Assembly (NCBI GenBank): GCA_036852015.1
Contig: JAANDG010000077.1
Span: forward strand, 248,001 to 312,000
Length of the DNA: 64,000 bases
Direction of reading: 5' to 3'
From: Pelodera strongyloides
Taxonomy: Eukaryota; Nematoda; Chromadorea; Rhabditida; Rhabditidae
This document shows positions 1 through 10,708 of the stretch, piece by piece. The notes beneath the pieces are model-generated. The model saw only the letters and a list, made by a program, of their open reading frames with translations, searched no databases and was not told where the DNA came from. The position numbers were made by a program, and so were the translations under genes. The stretch's first letter is position 1. The number at the start of each line of letters is the position of its first letter.

Positions 1-3000
1 CGTTTTCCTCCCAAATGGGTCTCAGCGAGAACTACGGTATACGAATTGTGAATACGATTCCCAGAGGGTACGTGTTTCGAAACTTGTCTATTGATAAATA
101 CGGTTTATGATTCAATACGCTATTCTAGTCATAAATATAATACCCCCGGTTGATGGCTGATGGTTGAGGTACTTTTTTGGTATATTCAAATTTAAAACTC
201 ACACAAACGCAGTAAAACATAATTATCTTTATTATTTGTGTTACAACAGTGGCATAGTGACAACAATCAGAGCCATACTAACAGTACTACAGTAATACAA
301 AGCAGAGGCCAGTTCCAATAAAATTTACCGCTAGGGTATGTTACAAGCGCCTCCTTCTTAGCGTGCCCTCTAGGCTTTCGCTCGCAGCCTGTCAAAAACA
401 GAGGAAGCGAGAGAGCATGCTAAGAAGGAGACGCCTGTAACCTACCCCAGCGGTTGGAAGCCTCAGAACAAATATAAAAAAATATTCCAGGTTTCCCGCT
501 CCTTCCCTGCCTCGCGTGGATCTATTCCCAATTTTAATCAGTGACGCTATTCCGATCGCTGTTGTCTGTTATATGTTCGTGATGTCGATGGCAAAGTTGT
601 TCGCTAAAAAGCACAAATACAGAATCGACCCAACACAGGTGAAGCCTAAGCTTAAGCCTAAGGCAACACCTAATTACAATCTTTTAGACACACCTGATCC
701 TACCAATATGTAAACGCAAGAAAATACAAATTTTCGGCTATGTCGCCGCAAAAGCCGATAAGCAAAATGCATCATCGTCATAATCAGTTACGAATATTCT
801 ATGTGATAAATGCATATAAACATTCAGGAACTGTTTGCCTGTGGCGGAATGTCTGTTCTCTCCTCATTCTTCCCAGTCTATCCTGTTGGTGCATCGCTCT
901 CTCGGTCTGTCGTCTGCGAGATGTCTGGAGCGAATACTATGGTATATTGTCACCTTTGAATTCATTCTTCTTTATATTTCTTTGGGTGTTTTAAACTTGG
1001 GTCTAACAATAAGGTGCAGGGAACTCCTCTACAGCTGCGTAAGGAAATTCAGAAACCCTTGTGCCCGACTCCTTTAAACAATATTTTTTTTCTTCTTCCA
1101 GTTTTACACAGTTTTCTCTTCTACTCTTCTGTTCACAGTGATAATGTTCCTGGGACCATTTTTGGAGCCACTACCAAAGGTTTGTCACTTCTTTCGTAGT
1201 ATGTTTGACGTGAAAGTACCTTACACAAATTAACTACCAACCAATATTCTCCAATACAGCATAGAGTATAGAGTATTCCTTAGGCTTCTAAGCATAAGTG
1301 TGAGGTTTATAAAACAGCCACGCGAATTCCATCTTTGAATTCTAAACGGAAATTAAACTAATTCCGATTCAACATTTTAGTGCATCCTCGCTTGTATCGT
1401 ACTTGTCACGTTACGAAGTTTATTCAAACAAGCTAATCAACTGCCATATCTATGGAAAGTCAGCAAACCGGATTTTGTGAGTTTTATTTTATTTTCAGGG
1501 TGTTGTAAGCGACCAATTTTAATCTCGGCTCTCTACTAGCGCCATTGCGGCACACGAAAATGAGTCATCGCACAAACTGCGGCGCCATTTTTGAGCAGCT
1601 GATTTGATGGTCCCCGCACATGTCATGTCATAAGGATGTCAGGCACAGGATTTGAGAAGAGTTACTGTGAAAAGAGAAAATCTTCTTCAGACTGTGTGGC
1701 TGGTTTCTTGCATGTCAACTGTATTCACTGATGTACCCACGGGATTGATAATATCGGTGGCGTATGCGCTTCTCTCCGTTGTGCTACGGGAGCAGTGGTG
1801 AGTATGAAGCGAATCAGTTTAATAATAATTTACTATGCATGAAAAATGTATGCAACTTAGTTTTACCGAAGAATGGGAAATAGTAATGTATTTCTGATGC
1901 ACCGGAGGTACTGAATTTCAATTTGGGGTTTCCTCAGTCATGATTGAAGTTATATATTGTTGAGTGTCAACGAACCATTTTAATTGCTCTGGGAGAATAG
2001 TGATCTTATCGCTTTAAATCTTTATCATATTTTTGGTGGTATTGATCTAGAATCACTGTCGTCTCTAGCTAGCACTTCTTAAAATAAAGCGGTGAAACAT
2101 GGACACTTAATCATTTTGTTGTCCAACTAACGTTTCCCTAAAGCAGGACAAGATTTTCATAATTGTAAGACCTTATTGCTTTTGGTGTCATTGGTTTTAT
2201 TGTTCAAAACCTTTTCTCATGTTTCAGGCCCAACTGTAAATTTATACAGCATTCGCCAGCAGTGCCACAACATTGTCCCGAAGATATTCAAGTAATGTTT
2301 CTTTTGAAATTTATTGGAAAAAAAGGATCTAACGCACGTGACGCACGCACCTACATATAATAATAACTAATAATTTATTACGTGCACAAAAAAAATTCAT
2401 GAGGAAAATGTATGCGACGTACAGTTTTTGGAGTAATAATAACAACACATACAACAAAATGTGACTAAAGCGAGCCGAATAAATACAGTACACATTATAC
2501 TACTCTTGTATGTACGGAGTGCGTTCGAGCTTTACAGCGTGAAACACGTGAGCTTCACAGCGCGATCCCAAATTCGTGCTCAGTGTTTTAGTCATTTTTT
2601 TCTATTCTATTTAGGTTGTGGTCATAGACATTGTACACTTTTCAGGTATTCCGGTTCGATTCACCTCTGCACTTTGTCAACGTGGACACGTTTCTCAGCG
2701 CTCTATCGGACACAATAAATACTAATGCGGATGTAAGTTTAAGTTGCTATTTTCTGGATTCGTTTAGGTGTCCTCTGTTCAATCATCCATCAGATAGATC
2801 ATTCTGCTACCTGAAGAAGCTTGTTTGTTTTGTGTGACAGCGATGTTTTGCTCGGGTTTCAGCCTAAATATGCCTACAAAATTTGTTTAAGAATATTGTT
2901 GACAACCATCAAAAACCTGATGTTATACCGCTTTAAAACCAGCAATAATTATTGGAACATTTTTAGGCACTACTCGGGCATAGCGCATTGGTAATTGATT

Positions 3001-3606
3001 GCACCGCAATGGCATATATTGATTCGATGGGCGTTGACGCTATTCGAGAGGTAAGACTACCCTTTCAATCGTATCTCTCCTTTTATGGAAATTGGCGCAG
3101 ATGAATTTTCCAAAAGGTTTCCTCCGAAAGTTATATTCTTTCTGATCCATATTGAATGAATAGAATAAAAAATGTGTAGAAGAAAGGTCACCACCACGAG
3201 TTATACTGTTATACAATATTTAGTTTATGATGATACACAGTAACATTTTAGGTATATCTGGACGGAAAGAAAAACGGCGTGCGGGTCGCCTTTGCTGGCC
3301 TAAACGGTTGGTTTATTTGTGCTTTGTTAAGGTCAAATATTGCCATCTGTATCGCCCGTTCAATTTATTAGACAATACCATAAGATGTCCAGGTTCCCGT
3401 GACCTTTTATTAGCCTACCCATTCCTTGATTGCTTTGTGCATTATGTCTGTAAATCATTGAAATTGTAGATCGAACGCTGAAAGTGCTGAAAAGGATTGA
3501 TTTCCATTCGAAAGTTCCTCAAAATGCCTTCAGTATAAACGTGGACGAGGCTATCCGGCAAATCGTCAACAGTAAAGAATTAGTGAAACAGTCGTCATTA
3601 AACTAA
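1..3606 (+). CDS. SLC26/SulP family anion transporter, 3' part (5' end outside window)
   Basis: Anion exchanger of the SulP/SLC26 family in a membrane, typically moving sulfate, oxalate, chloride or bicarbonate; the substrate here is unknown. Eleven phase-consistent exons are visible: 1-67, 491-638, 828-941, 1102-1179, 1381-1476, 1691-1797, 2228-2291, 2646-2732, 2967-3050, 3252-3306, 3470-3606, about 345 codons, stop at 3604. Family signatures read directly: SDAIPIAVVCYMFVMSMAKL in exon 2, PVYPVGASLSRSVVCEMSGA in exon 3, FLGPFLEPLPK in exon 4, LPYLWKVSKPDF in exon 5. Exons 8-11 encode the cytoplasmic STAS domain (FRFDSPLHFVN, then LVIDCTAMAYIDSMGVDAI). The N-terminal membrane helices must lie left of base 1. 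Intron 1 holds a small inverted repeat. All exon joins keep frame and use GT-AG sites, so the gene looks intact in what is visible. Family assignment is strong; orthology to one paralogue is not resolved. Confidence 0.9.
327..454. repeat. Inverted-repeat (MITE-like) element in SLC26 intron
   Basis: Imperfect palindrome of about 128 bases inside the first visible intron. The left arm begins accgctagggta and contains cctccttcttagc; the right arm contains gctaagaaggag and ends taccccagcggt. Arms are about 50 bases with a few mismatches. No ORF. Confidence 0.7.
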
Positions 3607-3785
3607 TCGATTGAAGTTAGAAACTTTCGATATTGATTGATGTTTGGATATGTCGCCTTGATGAAGCTACTGGCTACAGGCTAATTATATTTGGTGCTAC
3701 AGCTCGCAGTGTTAAGATTCAAGACGAAATCCTCTATTTATAAAATGATAGAGTCCATCGTTAGTAAGCAAATTCTTCTCCGTAA

Positions 3786-4269
3786 TTAAAGGGATAGGTT
3801 CACCTCGAATTGCACCTTTTTTATAATTTATGTTGATAGTATGACCTATGACGGTCAAAATGCGAAAATTGCAGTAAATTTCCTTTGCTCCCCGTAGTAG
3901 GAGAGCTTGTTCAAAAAAAGCTAAACTACCTCGAATCTATAAAACAATTGGAGTACCGCAGCCATGGTAAGTGGGAAATAGCGCAGCCGGGCTGGAGACG
4001 CTAGAAAATACAGGGCCTTTTTATCATCCTCATGTCTATCACAACAATATCTGCACCTCCAGTCCTCCTGCGCTATTTCCCACATACCATGGCTGCGGTA
4101 CTCCAATTGTTTTATAGATTCGAGGTAGTTTAGCTTTTTTTGAGCAAGCTCTCCTACTACGGGGAGCAAAGGAAATTTACTGCAATTTTCGCATTTTGAC
4201 CGTCATAGGTCATACAATCAACATAAATTATAAAAAAAGGTGCAATTCGAGGTGAACCTATCCCATTAA
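3786..4269. mobile_element. 484-bp fold-back element with TTAA ends
   Basis: Long inverted repeat with arms of about 200 bases. The left end ttaaagggataggttcacc is matched by the right end ggtgaacctatcccattaa. Arms carry the shared segments aattgcacctttttta and gctccccgtagtaggagagc. The centre, about 3985-4070, is unpaired. No coding capacity, so it would be non-autonomous. It resembles the other ttaaaggg fold-backs at 9634 and 18290 only at the termini. Confidence 0.75.
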
Positions 4270-4445
4270 GATAAGATCCCCAGTGCAAATCGATGTAACA
4301 TTTTTTGGTTCGTCATTAAATTGTAGAGAAAACCTTTTCTCTTTGTATAATAGATTACCGGTATGCAGTATGCTACATATATTTGTCAATGTGTAATAAT
4401 TCAAAATTGATTACTACAACAATTATTATCTTACTTATTTTAAAC

Positions 4446-4840
4446 CAGCCGTTCGAAGAGCCCTACGGGCTCTTCTCCGACTGGAGGAATCGGCCTTCGG
4501 CCGATTGTTACCCTATTTAAAAAAAACGGAATTTCTTCAAACGTGAAAAAGATGTTCATTTACGTTCATGTGGAAACGTATAATATGGTTCTGGACTTCA
4601 TGCAAATTTGCAAATTTGCAATTGCAACTGCTCTTCTATCTCCTATAAGATCCTCCTCCCATAAGCTAGCATAGCTCAACAGGTAGAGCGTTGGACTGTG
4701 AATCGAGAGATTGTGGGCTGCTGTGGGTTCGAATCCCGCCAGCGGCAATGATTTTGTATGCTCTTTCGATCGAAGAATTTTCTTTATGAAGGGATTTCGT
4801 TGTGCACATAAAAACAAACCCGTGACAAACTCTTCTCCTT
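4446..4840. mobile_element. Dispersed 395-bp repeat carrying a tRNA-like segment, copy 1
   Basis: Almost the same sequence recurs at 33652-34047. It starts ccagccgttcgaagagccct, has two small hairpins (gaagagccctacgggctcttc split by one base, and atcggccttcggccgat), then a tRNA-like block, then a tail ending caaactcttctcctt. No ORF. It is probably a non-autonomous element that captured, or derives from, a tRNA. Confidence 0.7.
4669..4747 (+). tRNA. tRNA-like sequence, anticodon GTG (His-like), probably repeat-derived
   Basis: D-arm-like tagctcaacaggtagagc, anticodon loop ctgtgaa (GTG) and a T-arm gtgggttcgaatcccgc with a good 5-bp stem and an intact B box. The anticodon stem and acceptor stem pair poorly. 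The unit lies inside a dispersed repeat with a second copy, so it is more likely a SINE head or tRNA relic than a working tRNA-His. Confidence 0.4.
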
Positions 4841-5441
4841 TATATATTTTAAATAATTTGTCAGAATAAGTGGTGTGAACTCACCAGAAAAATGTCAGAA
4901 TAAGTGGTATGTACTCAGTAGAACAAGTATTTCGATGACAACAAGAACGATCTTTATTTAAAATTTTTGCAGCCAAACAGATAAAAAATGATGGCGAATG
5001 ATAGTAGAACTGTAGAACATGCTTGTAAAATATTCTGGAAAAATTGAAAAGGGTGAAAACAATTATAATCAAGCGCGGCACCTGACATCTTGTTTCCACT
5101 GTGTAGTTTTAGCGGCAGCAGATCCAGTGGTTTTGTTTGAAACTCTTTTACTATTTGTTATTTAAAAAAGAACTCTGAATACCATCCAGTCGCAGCGAAT
5201 TATATTCACTAACATACAACTTCGCAATGTCACAAATGTCTTTCTTTTTTGCATACGTCCACACGCGTATTTCGAGTTTCGTTGTAGAAAACAATTTATT
5301 ACAACAAGGATTGTCTAGTGGTGAAACAACTGCATAACAAGAACTAATAAGTTGTTATTATAAGTATTATTTTGTTCACTCTAACAAGTTATATTTCATA
5401 ACAACGATTAACATAACAAGAAGGCAGAAATAGGCCAAAAT

Positions 5442-7907
5442 TTACGAAACAAGTAGCTCTCTTTGTTCTTTCGCAAAGATGGTTTCGAGATTGAGAATTC
5501 CGATGTCGAAAGTCTGAATAACATGTAGTTATTTAACTTAAATTGATTAATTATCAAATTAAACTGTGCTATGAAGGAGGAAAAAAACGAGAAGATGTCG
5601 CCGTTCTCGTCAATAAATCGAAATTGTTTCCGTTTACCTCATGATTATTCGGTTTGTATATTATATTGAGTGAAACTGAATTTTGTAACTGAATGGTGAA
5701 AAGGTTTGAATGCATTATAAGGCCCGGAGACGAAATAGTGTATTTTGGTTGATTTACCTTTTTCGGCACTTTACCGCTGGTAATGTACGACGAAGGGAGC
5801 TTGAAGCGGACCTTGCGGCTACCGGGCTGAAACAAACAACTTCAAACTACAATTGAAAAGTGTCGACGATTAAAGCGTACGTGTGTTAAGTGCGAAACAA
5901 TTCGACAATACCACTTTAAAGGTGGACTCTGAGATAGACATTGGCCACCTAACAGAAAATTTCGCTCCAACAAAATATCTATGTGGTCTGTCCGGGGCAG
6001 GAGTTGGACCTAAGAGTAGTAGGCCTGCTCGAGAGAGCGCCGTGCACCACTATGTCACTTGAGCCAATTAGTACTTGATATTGAACATCTTATGGAAAAA
6101 TTTGGATTTAGACAGTCAACCCCGATTGTCGATTTTATGGTGTTAATCGAATCAGTTTTTCATGCTGAGGAAGATGAAAGCCAACTTAAGCGTCGGTCAC
6201 TAAAAATAAAAAAGTTATGGCAAAGTGAAATTTTTTAAATCTGTAGAAAATGGGCGGAACCAAAATTGAAGTAAAATCACGCCAAATTTCGCTATTGGAG
6301 CCTCGTACTGTGCAAAGTCAGAAGAAGGGAATGGGGTTTCCATATATGGCAGATTTTCCTTCCAAGTGTAGGAAAAACTAGCGTATTTTGACACTACACG
6401 AGAACGTCTACAGACACGCGAAAACATTGTCCCGTGGCAAGCAGCCACGGGACAATTTGCAATTGATACTTGGAAGGCAAACGCACGGTTTTTGGCATAC
6501 ATGGAACCCCATTTGGTCAAGAATATGAAGTTTCATTTGGTCATGATGATAAGTCCGCGCCTGTCGGGGAATCTGAAAGCTATTTTTATACTGGTAAATT
6601 AAACGTATTAGTGAACTGAAACGAGATGGCACGCAAACATAGGAGGCATTAGATGAATCAGGTAGAAAAGGCCCGGCCCAGCCGCGCAGCGTGTGTGCGG
6701 GCGCTACTAATGATAGAGAAAGTGTGCTGCACATGCGCTGCCCGAAGGGCAGCGCCCGCACACACGCTGCGCGGCGGGGCCGGGCCCCGCCGCGCAGCGT
6801 GTGTGCGGGCGCTTGCAATGGTCCCTATAATAATACAAGCAATGCCAAAACAAAACAAACACACGAGCGTTTCCATTCCAGACGTGTATTTAAGTAGGCG
6901 ACTGAATATGTAAATTCGAATATTCTAATATGCATGCGAATATATCAATATTTCTTGCCATTTGCTTATTTGGACGTGATTTTAATGCAATCCTTGGCCC
7001 CGCCCCCTTATTTTTCATTTTCCAGAGCTAAATTTGAACAATTTCACCATATCATAACTTTTTTATTTTTAGTGACCGACGCTTAATTTTGCTTTTATCT
7101 TCCTCAGCATGAAAAACTGATTCGATTAACACCATAAAATCGACAATCGGGGTTGACTGTCTAAATCCAACTTTAGCCCATCTTATTGTCTTACTTATTA
7201 TTACTATTGGAGCAAATAATTTCCTATCTTCTCACCTTGATGCCGTCGTCGCAGTCGTGGTAGACCTTGAACACGGGGTCAATATTTGTGAGCTCGGTCT
7301 CGCCTCCAGAAAGACTGAACTCTCCATTGGCATCAGTGTAGCCCTGGTCGAGCAAGTCGTCTGGGTCTGGTCCTAGAATTATAAATATAGATAGTGCACT
7401 ACATTATATCAACTAAATCAATGGAAACGGTCTTCTTTAACCTTTCGGTCCAAGTCCAAGCTGAAAAAAACAGGCATGCGATTATAAACTACAGATGCAT
7501 GACAATATTGGTGAAGGAAACAGGCACAGACGGTGGCATTATAAGTAGCAGAGGGAAGTCTTCGTTGCATAATTTATGTTTAAATCCAACCTGTATCTTC
7601 CTCCCACAACTTTACACGAACATTGGCAGCCGGCTTGGCTCCACAGAGGAGTTTTCCCTACAATATTATAAACATATTTATTCTTTCCCGAGATCGATAA
7701 TGCCAAAAAAATTTACATTTTTTTTTACCACTCCACAACAGTGTCATTGTCCGCTATCTGAAAAACGAGGGGTATGGTAGCCATGCCTCACAAACCACGT
7801 GTCATATATCGCTTTAAAGTTTTAGTCCTCACCTTTACAGCGATCGACTGTGCCCTCATGGCACTGGCTATGCCCACCAGGGCAACGAGGAGAACGAAAG
7901 TCCTCAT
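5442..7907 (-). CDS. Transthyretin-like (TTR) family secreted protein, gene A
   Basis: Member of the nematode transthyretin-like family (PF01060-type): small secreted beta-sandwich proteins, some implicated in extracellular binding or corpse recognition; the ligand here is unknown. Exons in order of translation: 7907-7833, 7657-7591, 7372-7236, 5826-5758, 5513-5442, giving about 139 residues. The N-terminus MRTFVLLVALVGIASA is a signal peptide. Family hallmarks: GKLLCGAKP, GPDPDDLLDQGYTD, IDPVFKVYHDCDDGIK, PGSRKVRFKLP, and a FDIGILNLETIF C-terminal strand. Start choice is supported by a consensus acceptor (tttcag) two bases before the ATG, which suggests SL trans-splicing. The fourth intron, about 1.4 kb, has been invaded by a large nested inverted repeat (6093-7175) that the other two paralogues lack. 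Tandem with genes B and C. Confidence 0.92.
6093..7175. mobile_element. Nested fold-back element in TTR gene A intron
   Basis: About 150-base arms (6093-6255 and roughly 7010-7175) are inverted copies sharing gacagtcaaccccgattgtc and gtcggtcactaaaaataaaa. Between them lie a segment related to repeats at 17616, 19012 and 50310 (ending in tttttggcatacatgg), a GC-rich palindrome (6752-6812), and a segment with gtatttaagtaggcgactga related to repeats at 29459 and 61974. This looks like several insertions into one element. Confidence 0.65.
6752..6812. repeat. 61-bp GC-rich near-perfect palindrome
   Basis: Two 30-base arms (beginning gcgcccgcacacacgctgcg) are perfect reverse complements around a single central base at 6782. 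A third partial copy of the arm (gcgcagcgtgtgtgcgggcg) lies just upstream, around 6673-6695. The block is strikingly GC-rich against AT-rich surroundings and should form a very stable hairpin. Confidence 0.85.
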
Positions 7908-8403
7908 TACTGAAATATGTTAATGATAAGTATCGCGAAGAAATACTAATTATCACGAAGATGTATACGAATTTTAATAAGTCAATATGTAAATTACAAT
8001 TAAAGATTTTGTTATCGCCATTAGCGAAGTACTAACTGTCCAATAACCAATGAGACTGACTTCAACTTCCACAATAAAAGAATAACGAGAAAATAAGGAA
8101 CAAATATAAGTATCGATTTAATCAAATCAATTTATTCCATGCATAAAAACAACCTTTGAGAGAAAATATGTTTATTTGAAAATTTATTTGAAGCGGAAGT
8201 TTTCCCAGAAATAGCTGACACATGTATTAAAATAATTGTGTAATGTAAAACAGATCTACCCTGATTTTTTGAATTCAATTCAAAATTTCATGTGCACATT
8301 TTTAAACTTAGATAATTATCAGTGATAAGGTGGCCAACAGCTGATAGAAATCAAAGTTTATTAGTGGAAATTTTCGAAATTAAGAATTAACTAAGAATTA
8401 TAT
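7908..8403. other. Spacer between TTR genes A and B: no gene seen
   Basis: AT-rich intergenic DNA holding the upstream region of gene A and the 3' flank of gene B. A reverse-strand AATAAA lies near 8129. The acceptor-like tttcag that probably receives the spliced leader of gene A is at about 7910-7916. Confidence 0.5.
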
Positions 8404-10168
8404 TTACGAAACGATGAGTTCTCTTTCCTCTCCGGGGAAAATAGTCTCCAGATTGAGTACTCCAATATCGAAAGTCTAAATGTTAGTGTGGTTATGATTA
8501 TATTAATAAGGTTTTTGGGTGCATTCTTTGCGTATTAGCGCAAGTCGATAATATACGTGCCGAAATTACGATGATTGAAGATTTTGGACAAAATGCTTAT
8601 ATCTTCTGACTTTTTCTGGAAAACTTGGAGTTGTTGTCAAGAAGCTCAATTGTCCGAATTCTACGGTCTCTTACTAAATCCGCGTCTTATATTAGAAATC
8701 TGCACCAACACTGATGACATCCAATGCCTTTGCATATAAATCCAATTGTGCAAAAAGGATATTTGTAGTTCATAAGATTACTCTACCTTTGCTGGGACCT
8801 TTCCGTTGGTAATGTACGACGAGGGAAGCTTGAACTTGACCTTGCGCATACCGGGCTAGAATGTTTTTTTTTGTTAACACTGCGATATATTTAGATAGCG
8901 ACGCATAGACACAACGTTAGGGAAGTGATTATTAAATCAAGATCGCTAACAATAAGAAAGATTGTTTCATATTCTCGTAGAATTCAGTAACCTGCCTTTC
9001 GACAGTGAGCCTTTCTAGGGTTCAAATTGTTCGCACAAAGTTTGCTCAATAAATTTTCTCCATGCAACGTGGTGTTGATTTACACTGTTAGCAAACGTAA
9101 GGAATGCAACATTGCATGTGTCCTAACAGTCGCTAAGGCCTCGGTCTAGATTGTAAGGAGCGGGCAACACCGTAAGGCGGTTAATTTGAATAAAGCCAGG
9201 CCAACAATATTATCAAACCACTAGGCCGCATTTTAATAATAAACTACCTTAATTCCATCATCACAGTCGTGGTAGACCTTGAACACGGGGTCAATGGTGC
9301 TAAGCTCGGATTCCCCACCAGAGAGGTTGAAACCTCCGCTACCGTCGGTATAACCCTGAGCGAGCAGGTCATCGGGGTCGGGGCCTGTAATTATCTTAGG
9401 TAATTAATTACCTCTTATGAACATCAATTATCGAACATCAACTAAAAAAATTGTTTAATACCTGAGTCCTCTTCCCAGAGCTTAACACGGACGTTAGATG
9501 CTGGCTTGGCTCCGCAGAGAAGCTTGCCCTGAAAATGTATGAAACATTTTATTTTAATTAAACTACGTTTTCTAGATATATAAGCCGCATACGTCATATG
9601 AGTCACTTTACAACATTCCGATTGAAAATTCCATTAAAGGGACAGGCCCATCAAAGTAAACCTATATTTAAGATACGTTCATAATGACTATCAAGCATTT
9701 TTATTACAATATATACAAACTAAATTTCACATTTATTTGCCATGGGAAACTTTTTTACGATGCGCTCTGCTTAAATGTATACCATAAAGCCGCAATATCC
9801 TTGTCGTCTATGCAAATTTATCGTGAAATTATAATGCGATTAAAATTTGCATATATAGCTTTGAAATCTGCAGTTTTATGGTATACATATGCGTTGAGCG
9901 CATTGGAAAAAAGTTTTCCAGGGCGAATAATGGTGAAATTTAGATTGTATATATTGTAATAAAAATGCTTGATAGTCATTATGAACGTATTGTAAATATA
10001 GGTTTATTTTGATGGGCCTGTCCCTTTAAGTATTACTGCTCTAGCGCTAAGTCCTTACCTATTATTATAACTACTCTAGTGCTAATTACTTACCTTCACT
10101 GCGATCGACTGTGCCCTCATGGCGGCCGTGATGCCCACCAGGGCAACTAGAAGGATGAATGCCTTCAT
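8404..10168 (-). CDS. Transthyretin-like (TTR) family secreted protein, gene B
   Basis: Closest paralogue of gene A, with the same five-exon layout: 10168-10094, 9528-9462, 9384-9248, 8855-8787, 8475-8404, about 139 residues. Signal peptide MKAFILLVALVGITAA, then GKLLCGAKP, GPDPDDLLAQGYTD, IDPVFKVYHDCDDGIK, PGMRKVKFKLPSSY and a C-terminus ending GEERELIVS. The ATG follows ctttag|gg by two bases, again suggesting trans-splicing and fixing the start. Intron positions and phases match gene A exactly, so the pair arose by tandem duplication. Intron 1 contains a 396-bp fold-back element. Two Cys are visible in the mature domain. Function is inferred only at family level. Confidence 0.93.
9634..10029. 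mobile_element. 396-bp fold-back element with TTAA ends in TTR gene B intron
   Basis: Left end ttaaagggacaggcccatca, right end tgatgggcctgtccctttaa. Long arms share gttcataatgactatcaagc and its complement. The arms extend inwards at least to aaatttcac/gtgaaattt. The centre is a second imperfect pairing region. No coding capacity. Confidence 0.8.
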
Positions 10169-10708
10169 CCCTAAAGATATAGTCATTTGTAGCTATACAG
10201 TAGCAAAATGAAACCAAACAAAGCAATTACATGTAGTAGAACATAATATTGACAATTGAATAATACAATACGGTGGAATATATGAAGAGTAATACTTATT
10301 AGACTAAAATAATGCTTTCCTAAATTTAATGCTTTCCTAATTTTCCCGGTTCCCGGACCTAAAACACATACGACATCAATTGTTTAACGAAAAAATTATC
10401 CAGATATCAATCGATGAAACGACAGTACTTCAAGTCGAATTGAAATAAGAGAAAAAAATAGAAATATATTATTTATTACAGCACCGGAGTTTATTCTCTT
10501 CATGCAATCTCTGGTATTCAAGGACGAGATAGAAGGACGAGATAGAAGAAAATGAAAATAAAAGTGTGTAGGGGGTGAAGCTAAGGGGATGATCTAGGGA
10601 GGATGAGAGAGGAAAAAGGAAAAAGGAGAGAGAGACTGAGAGGTAGAGAGAAAGATAAGAAAAGAATTAGGGAGAGAATCAGAGAGAGAGAGAGAGAGAT
10701 ATGCCAGC
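10169..10708. other. Spacer between TTR genes B and C: GA-rich tract, no gene seen
   Basis: AT-rich DNA followed by a purine-rich microsatellite-like stretch (about 10600-10700, runs of gagaga) just downstream of the gene C stop codon. A reverse-strand AATAAA near 10490 could serve gene C. Confidence 0.5.

Larger units (their letters stand above)
3607..5441. other. Spacer between SLC26 and TTR cluster: no gene seen
   Basis: Intergenic stretch between convergent genes. It holds a fold-back element (3786-4269) and a tRNA-like-bearing repeat (4446-4840), both listed separately. The remainder is AT-rich without splice-consistent coding sequence. Confidence 0.6.

Noticed and set aside
6215..6520. 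101-residue reverse frame containing KNRAFAFQ
   Set aside because: Part of a dispersed repeat also seen near 50310-50600; not protein-coding.
6408..6818. 136-residue reverse frame and overlapping Arg/Ala-rich frames
   Set aside because: They fall in the intronic fold-back and GC palindrome of TTR gene A; composition is dictated by the palindrome.
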